A stretch of DNA of 64,000 nt from Neonectria sp. B-13. Taxonomy: Eukaryota > Ascomycota > Sordariomycetes > Hypocreales > Nectriaceae. The DNA is taken from assembly GCA_002682825.1 (NCBI GenBank), contig NOKP01000004.1, forward strand, positions 1,051,607 through 1,115,606, written 5' to 3'. Position numbers and translations under genes: made by a program. Shown piece by piece: positions 10,905 to 20,978 of this stretch; within the stretch, counting starts at the first letter, position 1; the number at the start of each line of letters is the position of its first letter. The notes beneath the pieces are model-generated. The model saw only the letters and a program-made list of their open reading frames with translations. It was not told where the DNA came from and did not search any database.

Positions 10905-11904
10905 CAATTGTAACCTTCGGATGGCGGCTTGTAATTGTAATGACGTGTCGGAAATCCACGACTTTATTCACGGTGTCATTTTCAACGGGTATTCTCGGCC
11001 CCATGACTGTTGCCTTCATCGCCTCCCTGGTTCGCCACTGCTAGTCTGGCACCTGCAAGAAGATGGAAACGGGTGGCAGACGTTGTGAGTCCTGACAGAG
11101 CCTCATCCAATAACGCCGGTGACGCGGACTCTCAAAGCCACATCCGCAATGAAGACGGGGGCTTTACAATACATCTTCCGACAGTTTTAATGCCGCTTGG
11201 CACGGTTCCTGGATCGACATTGGACGTCCTTTTGCCTGCTGTGCGACGTCAACCGAGCTCGAGGGAAGAGGCAACAAAGCAGCCAACAGGGCAGACAGAC
11301 ACAGCTGCGGCGGTGCTCACCTCCAACATTCCAACCAAATCAGGCTTCTCGCAGGGCCTAGTCAGTGTAGTTCCGGCCCAACAGCGTCCCAACGACTCTT
11401 TTAAAAGCCCCGATAGGCAGTCGGTTCCGCGCTCGTCGTCGCTCACATCTCTCCTGCAGCGTCTCACCTTAGTCGTTCAATCAACTCCATGGGTGGTGAG
11501 GGCTGCAGAGCTGCACCGCCTTCTAGCTCTTGCAAATACCCAATCACGCTGGAATTGGGGTTGAACATCGAGGGTTTCGGGGTTTTCCAAAAGAGCCCAA
11601 AGAGATGCCTGACGAACCTATGTAACTCCAAGTCGCCAGCGGGATTCCACACTGCCAAAACCGTCTCCCGCGCCATCCTTCAACCGCAGTGAGGCTGTCA
11701 GGCGAGTACCCAGTAATTACAATTCGATAGCACGGTGCTCGTTTAGTGTGGCTTTGGCATGGTCTGGGTCACATCCTGGGGTATATATCTCCCCTGCGCC
11801 CTCGTCATCTGCGCTTTTGTATTTCTCAATTGGAAATACTCAACTTCCAGCTGCTATATAATTATATAAAAGGCATTCAATCCCTCCCGCCTGCTTATAT
11901 CACA
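10905..11904. other. Gene-free spacer with orphan-gene promoter
   Basis: One kilobase without a supportable ORF. It has the Trm61 3' flank on the left and the TATA-containing promoter of the next gene on the right. Confidence 0.45.
11863..11873 (+). promoter_or_regulatory. Strong TATA box of the orphan gene
   Basis: TATATAAAAGG lies about 42 bases before the ATG at 11905, just after another TATATAA-like stretch (11855-11861). A second TATATAT lies near 11792. Most housekeeping genes in this window lack such a box, so this suggests a regulated gene with a very short leader. Confidence 0.45.
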
Positions 11905-12537
11905 ATGGTCCACCCTCAAGAAAACAACCAAGCCTCACAGCACAGTCAGCAAAGCCAAGAAGCTGCCATGTCATCACATGCTTTCGCCGCCGCACAATCC
12001 CCCATGGCTTCCAGTCAGTGGGGAGACTGGACCCTCCATGGCTCAGGTCTACATTACTGGCGAGCCCGTTTTGTCTCATACGAGACCGCGGCGTCAATAG
12101 GCACAAATGCACGCAACTCAATAGTGCCAGACTGTCAAGGACGATATGTCCACTACGAGTTCGTTGGCATCAACGACGTCGCCACGAGACAGTACTACCC
12201 TCCCCCGGCCCTGCAAACACTGGCATCGCCCGGCACTATGGTTATGGCCACCGACAACACAGCTGCTCCATCACAGCAATTCCTCCAAGTCCCCGAGTAC
12301 GACGATGACGGAGCATCCGGGTGTTCAGGCGCGAGCCAGGCGGCCAGCGGTGTTCAGCAGCCAGTCATCGACATAGAGACTACCCAAGACATGGACATGA
12401 TCAAGCTGAGCTTCTCCGAGAGGTCCGAAGGACACTCGGTTGTCCTGGATAAGAAGACGCGGAAGCGGCTGGACGCAGACAAGAAGCGGCGGGTCAACAC
12501 AAACGCCAAGGTTGATACTTGGCTGGGAGCCTGAACA
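11905..12537 (+). CDS. Hypothetical protein, 210 residues, orphan
   Basis: Not recognised. The first ATG in the frame is at 11905 (CACAATGG context). The N-terminus is Gln/Ser/His-rich (about residues 1-35). A Trp/Tyr-rich central part (SQWGDWTLHGSGLHYWRARF) follows, then a low-complexity middle. The C-terminus is basic (DKKTRKRLDADKKRR, about 185-200) and could be a nuclear signal or nucleic-acid contact. It has no signal peptide or membrane helix. A strong TATA box directly upstream suggests conditional expression. The aromatic centre could be a small folded domain. Confidence 0.6.
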
Positions 12538-14330
12538 GGTAGTCGTCAATTTTTGGGATCTTTTCAACCCATTCACGAGGTCGGTGGGGGTCTAATTCAT
12601 TTCAACGGGGGGCTTTCAAGGCACATGGTAGATGTTCGTCTGGATATCATAGTGATCCAAAATACATTGTAATTCGAGTTTCAATCCCCTCTGTTCTTCC
12701 ATCAGTAGCTTGAAAGCGCCCTCCGAAGTATTCTGATCCCCCACTAGAGCACAGCCATCTACCGAAATCACAGCACTCGCTTTTCCTTTCTCCCCGCAAG
12801 ATTGAAAAGATGGCCATGGTTTTCAATGCTTTATCTCGAGTGACACAAAACATCCCACATCGACCCATCTAAACGCCCAACTACAGAACAATTCCATATC
12901 AATGGCAAAGAAATGACGATATCACAGATGGTAATCATACGTTATGCGCGATTTCCATGACGGGAGGCAGTAAACTGCCCGGGGCGTGGGGGAGCTAGTT
13001 GCATGCATGCGACCTGAGAAGTGAGGCGGACGAGAACCGGGATGTCGGAGGCACACGGTCGTCTCGAACAACAAATTCAAAAGCAAATTTCCTGGGACTC
13101 ATCACGAGCTTTCTGAAGGGGCGAATGTTTTAATGAGGCGAATCTTGCTGTGGTTTCAAACTGAGCTAGTCTTCGAATTCTTGCTTCTAAGTGTGTCGTC
13201 ATCATCTCATTTGTAGGAGCACCATCACGTTAGTTGACGTGTAAGGTTGAGATGCAATGAATGAAATGCCAAGTTCGGTTATTTATGAATTGGCATCGAC
13301 AATTGAAATGCGACTTTAAACCAAAACCTCTCTGTAATCCCCCTCAAAGGTCTGGTTTCACGGCAACGTTCTCGGATATCTGAAAGGGGGTTTGTCGCCG
13401 GCTTATTCTATTAGCGAATCATGCTCCCAAGAGTCAAGGCCCATAAAGGCCGCCTTGACGCTCTCAGAGTCCAAGTTCTAGTTATGAGGACGACCCTACC
13501 ATCACTCAAGTCTTATTGTAGAATTCGAAAAGCAGATTGTACTCTAAGCTACTAATGATATTTTGTAGCAGAAACAGCAATTTTGGTTTACATGTACCGG
13601 GAATAATATCATGACATCTTCGATAACCAAACTTATATTGCAATGTGAAAAGGTTGAATTTCAAGTCAAAGGATAATTGCTTGTCCAAAATTAGACAGTA
13701 TCTTGCTGATCTGATAGTTTGTTCAAAACATTCTTTTTATGTACGTCTGATGGAAGACTATCTAGCGATGTATCCCAGTCTCTCTCTGTGTTACAAAGCT
13801 CTATGGATTCATTGTACATGGGGCCAAACTGGCGTTTCGGATCATACGAGGAGCTTTCCGATAGTAGAAGTTAAGAAAAAAGTTCTTACTTTAACCTCTC
13901 GAGTTTAAAAATTCAGTCATACTTCTTGACCCTTGTGAGGTAAAATCACTTATGTTGTATTCCTAGGGACGTGGTCGGAAAAGGCTCAGTCATGATCCTC
14001 GCTAACTTCTACCGCACCACGGAGCCACTCATGTCGTAGAACCGCCGTTGACAAAATGTGAGCGGGGCGCTCACATCAATCACCAATTGAGGTTGTTGCG
14101 CTACAAGTGGAATGCCCAGGATACACTGTGTGAGTCCGCGATCTCATGGTTCAAGTACAGTGCGTATATGTGCTATATACACTGTGACGTCTGCCTTCGG
14201 GTGGGATTAACTATTCCCCGCTTCACCTCCAATCCGTCCTCTACGCCAGCCAATTTTCACGATATCTCCAAGCTCTCTCCGCTCAGCCTTCCGTAACACG
14301 CGACAGCTCAACCCCGTCCACGCCGCAATC
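12538..14330. other. Gene-free stretch with an AT-rich core
   Basis: About 1.8 kb with no supportable gene. From about 13500 to 13960 the DNA is visibly richer in A and T than the flanks and many frames are broken by stops. This could be a decayed, possibly RIP-mutated, mobile-element remnant, but no transposase or terminal repeat is recognisable. A short inverted repeat lies at 13433-13458. Confidence 0.4.
13433..13458. repeat. Inverted repeat, 8-bp arms
   Basis: GTCAAGGC and its exact complement GCCTTGAC are separated by about 11 bases, which themselves contain a second GGCC pairing. The outer GAG/CTC could extend the stem past one bulged base. It could be an RNA hairpin or a binding site, or chance. 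Confidence 0.3.
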
Positions 14331-14817
14331 ATGACGTCTACAATCGGCATCCCCATCAAGCTCCTCAACGAGGCCCAGGTCCGTCTCCCCCGCAAACCCC
14401 CACCCCTCCTCCGCCAGACAAGCTAACCAGGCTCCCCTCCACAGGGCCACATCGTCACCCTCGAGATCACCTCCGGCCAGACCTACCGCGGCAAGCTCCT
14501 CGATGGCACGTACTCCGAAACCCTCCTTTCCTTATTTTTCCCGAAAACACCCTAGCTAACATGCGCCTTGAACAGCCGAGGATAACATGAACGTTCAGCT
14601 CAAGGACATCACCGTAACGGCCCGCGATGGCCGAGTCTCCCACCTCGACCAGGTGTACATCCGTGGCTCACACGTGCGCTTCTTCATCGTCCCCGACATG
14701 CTGCGCAACGCGCCCATGTTCCGTAGCCGCAACGTCCGTGGCCGCGGTGTTGGTCTGGCTCGTGGCCGTGCGACGGTCAGCCGAGCGCGGGCGGGCGGGC
14801 GTGGAGGAGCACGATAA
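14331..14817 (+). CDS. SMD3: Small nuclear ribonucleoprotein Sm D3
   Basis: Core spliceosomal Sm-ring protein, 116 residues. Exons are 14331-14378, 14445-14505 and 14576-14817. The Sm1 motif runs from [17 protein letters not shown] through YRGKLLDAEDNMN, and the Sm2 motif is [13 protein letters not shown]. The C-terminal RG/GR-rich tail ([23 protein letters not shown]) is typical of D3 and a known type of arginine-methylation substrate. Intron 1 uses a GTCCGT donor. Intron 2 must begin with GC (GATG|GCACGT), because only this join gives the conserved LLDAEDNMN; the nearby GT at 14511 leads to a stop. The gene is thus itself interrupted by a non-canonical GC-AG intron. Confidence 0.95.
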
Positions 14818-15190
14818 GCGATACCAGCGAGGCTTGGACGTTGAAGGGGAAGTGGTGTGAGGTGGGGTGTGCTTGGCGTTCAGGTTTAATGGGTCATTTC
14901 AAAGAACATTTGCTGTGGAATCGTGGTTAAAAGGCCTGGGCGTGATACCAGTCTAGAGCAAGGAGACTGTCGGGGACACATGAGATCCGCCAGGATCGGG
15001 GGCGGCATCACCGGGAGCATCGCGACGCGCATGTCCTGAAGGCAGTTATTTCATCTGCCGTGATTGAGTAGACTACATATAAGAAGGCGTATGTCCACGC
15101 CTGGTATCTCCTCACCGTCTATGGGCTCATCGATTCCTTTCGCTTTTGTATCGTACATTTATTTACCCCAGTTGAGTTGTCCCTTTTGCT
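14818..15190. other. Convergent spacer (SmD3 / Mmc1-like)
   Basis: About 370 bases with the 3' ends of two converging genes. Nothing else is recognisable. Confidence 0.45.
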
Positions 15191-17089
15191 CTACTTCATG
15201 CGAGCAAGCGCATCTTCCGCCTTAGCTACCATTTCTCGCACCTTGACGAGCTCCTCAGTTCGCTCGCCCGACACCTTGTCCGACTTGCCACCCTCCAGTA
15301 CATCCGCCACGCTCTCTTCAGCACCCCTGACAGCTTTGCGGCCCTCCTCGCGGACCTCACCCTCCCAGAATCCGCGGGCGGCTTCCCACTTCTTCTGCAA
15401 CCGGCTCAGACTCCACATGACGCCGAGTGCCGCGACAGCACCGGCCTCGAAGACTGTTGATGAGAAAGAGGACACGTAGAGCAATGCGGCCAAGGATGTG
15501 GTCACGCCGGAAGTTCCTAAAGACTGCAAGACAAGCCGCTGGGCTAGAGCCTGAAGAGCAGGAATGGTCTCGTCCTGGAGGTATCGGCGGGTGAAGGCGA
15601 TATGACCAGGCCACTTGGGGAGTGCCGATGCGCGAGGGATCAGTGCCATAGGAGCCAGCTCTTCAGAACCCAGCCGCTTCAGAACAGGCTCAGGGTCGCT
15701 CGCAGAGACGGGCTGGGGGTACTTTGGAGATCTTTGAGCAAACTCCGCAATCTGGCCCGTCAAGTAGATGAGCTCTTGCTCAGCGGTCGGTAGGAATCTC
15801 TGGCTGAGCATCTCATTCGTGAGCATCGCGACATCGTCCACTCTCCAGAACAGTTGCCACCAGCCCAGTTTACGCCAGCGATGGCCCGTGAAGGCCAAAT
15901 CGAGCTCATCTTGTAGCTCCGCATGTGCTTTCTGCGCCCACACCGACAGACCCTCGTTCAGGCCTTTTGACGCCACTGACGAAGAAAGGTTTGAGTTCAG
16001 GACCTCGGATAGTTTCCGAGACTCCGCGGTCTGGACTGTTGCAAGTGTGTTTTGGAGGAGAGAAGCAATAAGCCGTCGCACTGCAGGCTTGGTGGAGTTG
16101 TCCGAGGTGCTGATGCCCGACTTGAGCCAGGTGCTCAGGGCTGATATGTTGCTTGCAGAGACAAGATGGTTGTATTCCATAGCATTTTGGGGTCCTTCAC
16201 GGAAGAGTCCAACACCTTTCTCAGCGAGTGACACATCAAAGACCTCAAAAGGAACCTCAAGCTGATCCTTGTTCAGGCCCTTCAGGTCAACTGCCGTCAG
16301 AATGGACTCTTTACCCTCCAAAATCGGAAATGCCGTGAGATTGACTGCTCCCATGAAGCCATCGGCGACCAGAATCGATTTGTGGACTGGCGTTGTCACT
16401 GGGGTTACCCGGTTCTCGGCCGAGGGGATGTTGACGGTCGGAACAAGCAATGCGTCCTCCACGCCCTGGGCAGAGATGTCTCCCGTATTCCTAGCAGGCA
16501 TTTGCACCTGCATGAAGAGAATCTCCAGGTTGAAACCATTCCAATCAACGGACGAGACGTGAACTTCGCTCAGCAAGCTCGTTTTAGAGATGGTCAACCC
16601 GCCTTGCTGCTCGAGAACTGGTCCGATTCGAACAATGAGCGGATTTTTCGGGTCGTGATCCTTCAGTTGCCGCTCCCATTCCTCCTCGTCCTTGAGGGGA
16701 TCTGCCAACAGCACTCTCAAGACATTCTTAGCTGTCTTTCCAGCATCGGGTCCATCCGCCAGTCCCAAAATCGCGACCCTCACGGATTCCAGCCCAGGTG
16801 TTTGCCGCAGGCCCTGGAGGGCCAATTGAAGTCTCGAGAGGTTGACGAAAGATGGCGCATGCTTCTGGAGGTCCAGGAGGGCTTGCTCAAGCTCTGCGCG
16901 CGCCTTGGTCGTAGCCGGGGTTGTCGACTGGAATCGTCGGGAGATGACGTCGCGGCGGGATCGAGGGCGAGCGCGGGCTGTTGGGGTGATGGAGCAAAAC
17001 GGACATATAGACGCTCCGTGTGGCTTCTGCGGTCGGATCAGAGCCCGGATGCTCCCTGCCTGGGGCAGACCTGACCGTCGGGAAGACAT
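15191..17089 (-). CDS. Mitochondrial Mmc1-like protein
   Basis: Single exon, 632 residues from the first in-frame ATG at 17089; the open frame extends further upstream but only from a TTG. The N-terminus is Arg/Ser/Ala-rich with almost no acidic residues and ends in RRFQSTTP, a convincing mitochondrial presequence. It also carries the ICPFC motif seen in many fungal mitochondrial proteins. A soluble region follows, then near 545-590 a hydrophobic hairpin (LAALLYVSSFSSTVFEAGAVAALGVMWSL), then a charged helical tail (EVREEGRKAVRG, ELVKVREMVAKAEDALARM). The overall plan matches my memory of the fungal family annotated as Mmc1, a matrix-side, distantly dynamin-like protein. The mitochondrial location is well supported; the name and function are less certain. 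Confidence 0.65.
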   Translation of the reverse strand: MSSRRSGLPQAGSIRALIRPQKPHGASICPFCSITPTARARPRSRRDVISRRFQSTTPATTKARAELEQALLDLQKHAPSFVNLSRLQLALQGLRQTPGLESVRVAILGLADGPDAGKTAKNVLRVLLADPLKDEEEWERQLKDHDPKNPLIVRIGPVLEQQGGLTISKTSLLSEVHVSSVDWNGFNLEILFMQVQMPARNTGDISAQGVEDALLVPTVNIPSAENRVTPVTTPVHKSILVADGFMGAVNLTAFPILEGKESILTAVDLKGLNKDQLEVPFEVFDVSLAEKGVGLFREGPQNAMEYNHLVSASNISALSTWLKSGISTSDNSTKPAVRRLIASLLQNTLATVQTAESRKLSEVLNSNLSSSVASKGLNEGLSVWAQKAHAELQDELDLAFTGHRWRKLGWWQLFWRVDDVAMLTNEMLSQRFLPTAEQELIYLTGQIAEFAQRSPKYPQPVSASDPEPVLKRLGSEELAPMALIPRASALPKWPGHIAFTRRYLQDETIPALQALAQRLVLQSLGTSGVTTSLAALLYVSSFSSTVFEAGAVAALGVMWSLSRLQKKWEAARGFWEGEVREEGRKAVRGAEESVADVLEGGKSDKVSGERTEELVKVREMVAKAEDALARMK

Positions 17090-18050
17090 TTGCTGATGGG
17101 TTGGTGATGGTGGATCTGTCGGCCGAGCTTTGCAAGAGAGCTCCGATGTCTGAGGCCGGAAAAGGCCCGGCAAAACCCGGAGCTCCAGGCCTGTGTAGCT
17201 GGAGTTCCACTAGCCCACACGCTACATATACACTTGTTCAGACCTCTCATACTCTTTATTATAGTGCCTCAGAAGATGGAAGCGTTTACTTTTTGGCCAT
17301 ATTATCCCTAGAGACTATATATTTATCGTAAATTTCTCTAGCTCCGACATAGAGCTGAGTTCATTCCTGTCCGTGTTTACTTAAGGTAAGGACTTCATGA
17401 ACACATTCGAAGACTTACACGAACATCATTGAGCTGACCGACCCAGTGCTGTATCATCGAAACGATACGGCTCTCGAATAGGCCTTGAACGAACAACCAT
17501 ATCGACACTGACAACCTATCTAAGTATTCTGCTCGTCGCCAAGTTGCTTCATAATGACGAAAATTAAGTCTCGTTAATAAAAAGAGACGAACTCACGTGT
17601 CAAAGCCTAGCAGTACCTCAAAACTGCATCCAATTTAGGACGACCCCATCCATCCGCTGGGAGTCCCAAAAAGGCAAACAGATCGTCTGGCGACCTTTGA
17701 GCACCCACGCCACGAAATGAGGCTCAATTGAGGAAAGCTGCCCCCCCATTTCAGAGTAGCGTTGCGCGCGAAGGTAGGGATAATTTCAAGTTGACTACCC
17801 GTTATAGAAAGTGATGATTCATGATTTTGGGTGCGGACCGTTCTGGCGGGCCTGTGGCGTAGCGCTAGGTATGCCGACTGAGGAACGGGTTGATGGACGA
17901 TTTCGTGAAGAACAAGCTTATATTAGCTGTCTTTAGTCCAATTTTCGCTTTCTAGACTCATTTGACATTTGGCATTTCTACAATTCGTACCGTTCTACAG
18001 GGGACACTCCGTCTGTCGGTCAACTTCCCTCCCGTTGGTGGCTCGATATC
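17090..18050. other. Divergent spacer, AT-rich part
   Basis: About 960 bases between two divergent genes. Around 17240-17640 the sequence is AT-rich and stop-rich with no ORF. The promoters of both flanking genes must be here. No mobile element is recognisable. Confidence 0.4.
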
Positions 18051-19027
18051 ATGAGCAGCTCGGGCAACGCGGACGCTTCGCGGCGTATGTCCTTACATAT
18101 CCCAAACTCCTGCGACAGCTTCACGTTAGATTCACTCACCTAACTTGTGCACTCCTAGCAATCGACGGTTATGTCGATCCAGACTTCCCGAATCCCAACG
18201 GCGACTGGGACACCCCGATTATCATATACGGCTACACGCCCGCCTTCTCGCTCGCCGTCTTCGCCGCAGCGTGGTTCTTGATCTTCCTCCTCGTCCACCT
18301 GGCCCAAACGATCCGCTATCGAAGCTGGTACTTCATCACCTTCCCTGTCGGTCTGCTCTTTGAAGTGCTGGGCTATGTCGCCCGAACGCTGTCCGCCAAG
18401 AAGGACCCGTACCACCTGTTGTACTTCATCCTCAACTACTTCTTCATTGTCACCGCGCCCGTCTTCCTCACTGCCGGCATCTACACCATCCTCTCGGCGC
18501 TGATCCCAAGACTTGGCCGCTGCTATTCGTTCCTCCCACCACGGGCGATCCTGTGGTTCTTCATCACGTCCGATGTCATCGCTACCGTGGTCCAGATCAC
18601 CGGCGCTGCGCTCATCGGCGTGCGGCAGTCTGATCGCAAAGACCCGACGGACGCCAACAATATTCTCCTTGGTGGTCTGGCGTATCAGGTCTTCTCGCTG
18701 GGCATCTTCGTAATCCTGGCAGGCAGCTTCCTCTTCCGCGCGCGACGAGAGATCAAGAGCAAGGGCAAGGGACTCACAGGCTTCACCGTCGCATTTGCCG
18801 CGGCGACTGTCCTCGTCTACCTGCGAACATGCTTCCGCCTAGCGGAGACCGCTGAGGGCTTGGGTGGCCATCTATACTCCAGCGAGATATACTTTGCCTG
18901 CCTCGAGTTTGCCCCAGTGGCCGCGGCAGTATTGCTGTTTGCTGTATGGCATCCTGGTCGATGTGTTGGGAGGAAGGTCAGGGTGCGTGACGCGGAGAAA
19001 GACCAGAATGGGAATGTGAACTTTTAA
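18051..19027 (+). CDS. RTA1-like membrane protein
   Basis: Two exons: 18051-18084 and 18159-19027. The 34-base first exon encodes MSSSGNADASR and joins as CGG-C|CA-ATC. The intron has a GTATGT donor, a CTAACTT branch region and a CTAG acceptor. The product has about 300 residues and seven hydrophobic helices, with RTA1-domain landmarks: YGYTPAFSLAV, the GLLFEVLGYVARTLS helix, LTAGIYTILSALIPRLGR, FITSDVIATVVQITGAAL, and RTCFRLAETAEG followed by the last helix. RTA1-family proteins are linked to resistance to 7-aminocholesterol and other toxic lipids or drugs and to phytosphingosine export. The substrate here is unknown. The charged tail is cytosolic. Confidence 0.9.
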
Positions 19028-19358
19028 GAGCGCTGAAGAAAGAGATATTCCCTTACTGCATTAATGGAATAGAACACCGCTTTTGGTGATTGAAATATCA
19101 AGTGTGGTAGGTTGACGGAAAAGAGACGGCTCATGTATATCCTTACAATCGCCCAACCATTTCATGCATTTAGCTAGAATGAACCACTAATTTAAGGCTC
19201 TACCCCCACTAACTTTCAGTGGCCCCGGGGCACAGCTAAGACACTGTCACGAAACAACCCACCAAGAACTCCCACTCCGGCTCCCTGCTCATCACTCATC
19301 TTCAGCTTCATCTTCAGCTTCATCCATACTATTTCAGTGCTCTCACAACTCGCCCCTT
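19028..19358. other. Spacer between RTA1-like and GH18 genes
   Basis: About 330 bases between tandem genes. A duplicated CTTCATCTTCAGCTTCATC-like stretch lies at 19300-19325, just upstream of the next ATG. Nothing else is recognisable. Confidence 0.4.
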
Positions 19359-20393
19359 ATGCCTCCCCTCCCTCCTTCCGCCAGCCCTCTCCCTCGCATC
19401 GTCACATACTACCAGACTCACCATGACTCCTCGGGCAACCCCATCTCCGTCCTGCCTCTCATCACTCAGCCAGGCATCGCCCTCACCCACGTAATCGTCG
19501 CCGCCATCCACATCAACGACGAACCCGACAAAATCACCCTTAACAATGAGCACCCCTCACATCCGCGATTCCAGACCCTCTGGGCCGAGATGCGCGTCCT
19601 CCAGGCCTCTGGCATCAAGGTCATGGGCATGCTGGGTGGTGCCGCCCAGGGCAGCTATCGAAAGCTGGACGCTGGCGAAGAGCAGTTCGAGAGGTACTAC
19701 GGCCCCGTCAGAGACATGATTCGGGAGCATGGGCTAGACGGGTTGGATCTGGATGTCGAGGAGGAGATGAGCCTCAACGGCGTCGTGGGGTTGATTGACC
19801 GTCTACGGAGCGACTTTGGGCCTGGTTTCATCATCACTTTGGCCCCAGTCGCCATGGCCTTGCTCGACTTCACCATGAATCTCAGCGGCTTCGACTACGA
19901 GGCCCTCGAGGTCATGCGGGGTCGGGACATTGCCTGGTACAACACACAGTTCTACTGCGGTTGGGGCGACTGCAGCAACCCGCTCATGTACGACTCCATA
20001 ATCCGCAAGGGCTGGCCCCCGGAGAAGGTGGTCATCGGACTGGTCACGAACCCCGCTAACGGCAGAGGCTTCGTGCCGTGGAACCCTCTGGGCATCGTCC
20101 TCACGACCTTGCGGGGGCGACAAAGCAAGTTTGGGGGCGTCATGGGCTGGGAATACTTCAACAGCCTGCCCGGCGGCACCGATCGGCCTTGGGAATGGGC
20201 CCAGGAGATGACGAAGTTGCTGAGAGGGCATTTGCTAACTGGAGCAGCCGTGGCGGCAGTAAATGCGATGACGGTGAAAAAGGAAGAGACGCGGTTAAAG
20301 AACAAGGAGATAGATCCCGATGCGCCTGATGGAAAGGATATAAAGGTTCCGGTGCCGTTTGATTACTACACGGATGGATCTGATGACGCATAA
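19359..20393 (+). CDS. GH18 chitinase-like protein, no signal peptide
   Basis: Single exon, 344 residues. The GH18 active-site motif DxxDxDxE is intact as DGLDLDVE (D127, D130, D132, catalytic E134). Earlier, IKVMGMLGGA near residue 86 corresponds to the family's SxGG strand. WYNTQFY and GVMGWEYFNS fit the late barrel strands. The chain begins with Pro/Ser residues and has no secretion signal, and the tail is charged (VKKEETRLKNKEIDPDAPDG). It therefore looks intracellular or unconventionally exported. Chitinase or endo-beta-N-acetylglucosaminidase activity are both possible. Confidence 0.85.
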   Translation: MPPLPPSASPLPRIVTYYQTHHDSSGNPISVLPLITQPGIALTHVIVAAIHINDEPDKITLNNEHPSHPRFQTLWAEMRVLQASGIKVMGMLGGAAQGSYRKLDAGEEQFERYYGPVRDMIREHGLDGLDLDVEEEMSLNGVVGLIDRLRSDFGPGFIITLAPVAMALLDFTMNLSGFDYEALEVMRGRDIAWYNTQFYCGWGDCSNPLMYDSIIRKGWPPEKVVIGLVTNPANGRGFVPWNPLGIVLTTLRGRQSKFGGVMGWEYFNSLPGGTDRPWEWAQEMTKLLRGHLLTGAAVAAVNAMTVKKEETRLKNKEIDPDAPDGKDIKVPVPFDYYTDGSDDA

Positions 20394-20978
20394 AATCAAA
20401 TAGATAGAGCAAGGGTTTTGTCAAATTCATGCAGCGATAAATCTGGAGGATGAGGTTGCAAAAGCTTGCTTCTTAGACCGCATGGGAAAGCATACATCTC
20501 AGTTCCAGGCTGGCCCCAACCCAACCCCTTCCACGCCTTGACGCTTCTGCCGAATCAACATATCGCGAGACATATTCGCAGGTACCTCTGTATCCTTGAA
20601 GAAAACTCCTTCAAGGCGGTGGGGGATGCATATATGCATCCATCCATCATCGGAGAACACATCACGAACGACGCTGTGTGGAGTAGCATGACCAAGAACC
20701 AGACAACAGCACGACGTAGTAGGTGAAAAGCCACTCCCAACGCAACAACCTCAATGACACAAGGGTCAGTCTGAATCAGCGGCAACATATCGACATGAAT
20801 TGAAGTTAGAAAGCTAAGGTACATATCTGCAACAAAGCAAGTAGTCTAATATGAAGGAAGCCACCTTGATCAATCATGTTCGCAATCCATCCATCCACCA
20901 ATGTAAACCGTAGTACAGATATCATGAGTCGAAAAGTATGCACAGGTCCTGAGAGCCTCCATCCACTTCATCCTGCCT
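20394..20978. other. Convergent spacer (GH18 / secreted orphan)
   Basis: About 585 bases containing two 3' flanks. Short frames on both strands have no protein-like features. Confidence 0.4.

Noticed and set aside
17969..18158. Longer N-terminus for the RTA1-like protein from 17969
   Set aside because: The frame from 17969 passes through a clear GTATGT...CTAACTT...CTAG intron. The short first exon at 18051 gives a family-like start.
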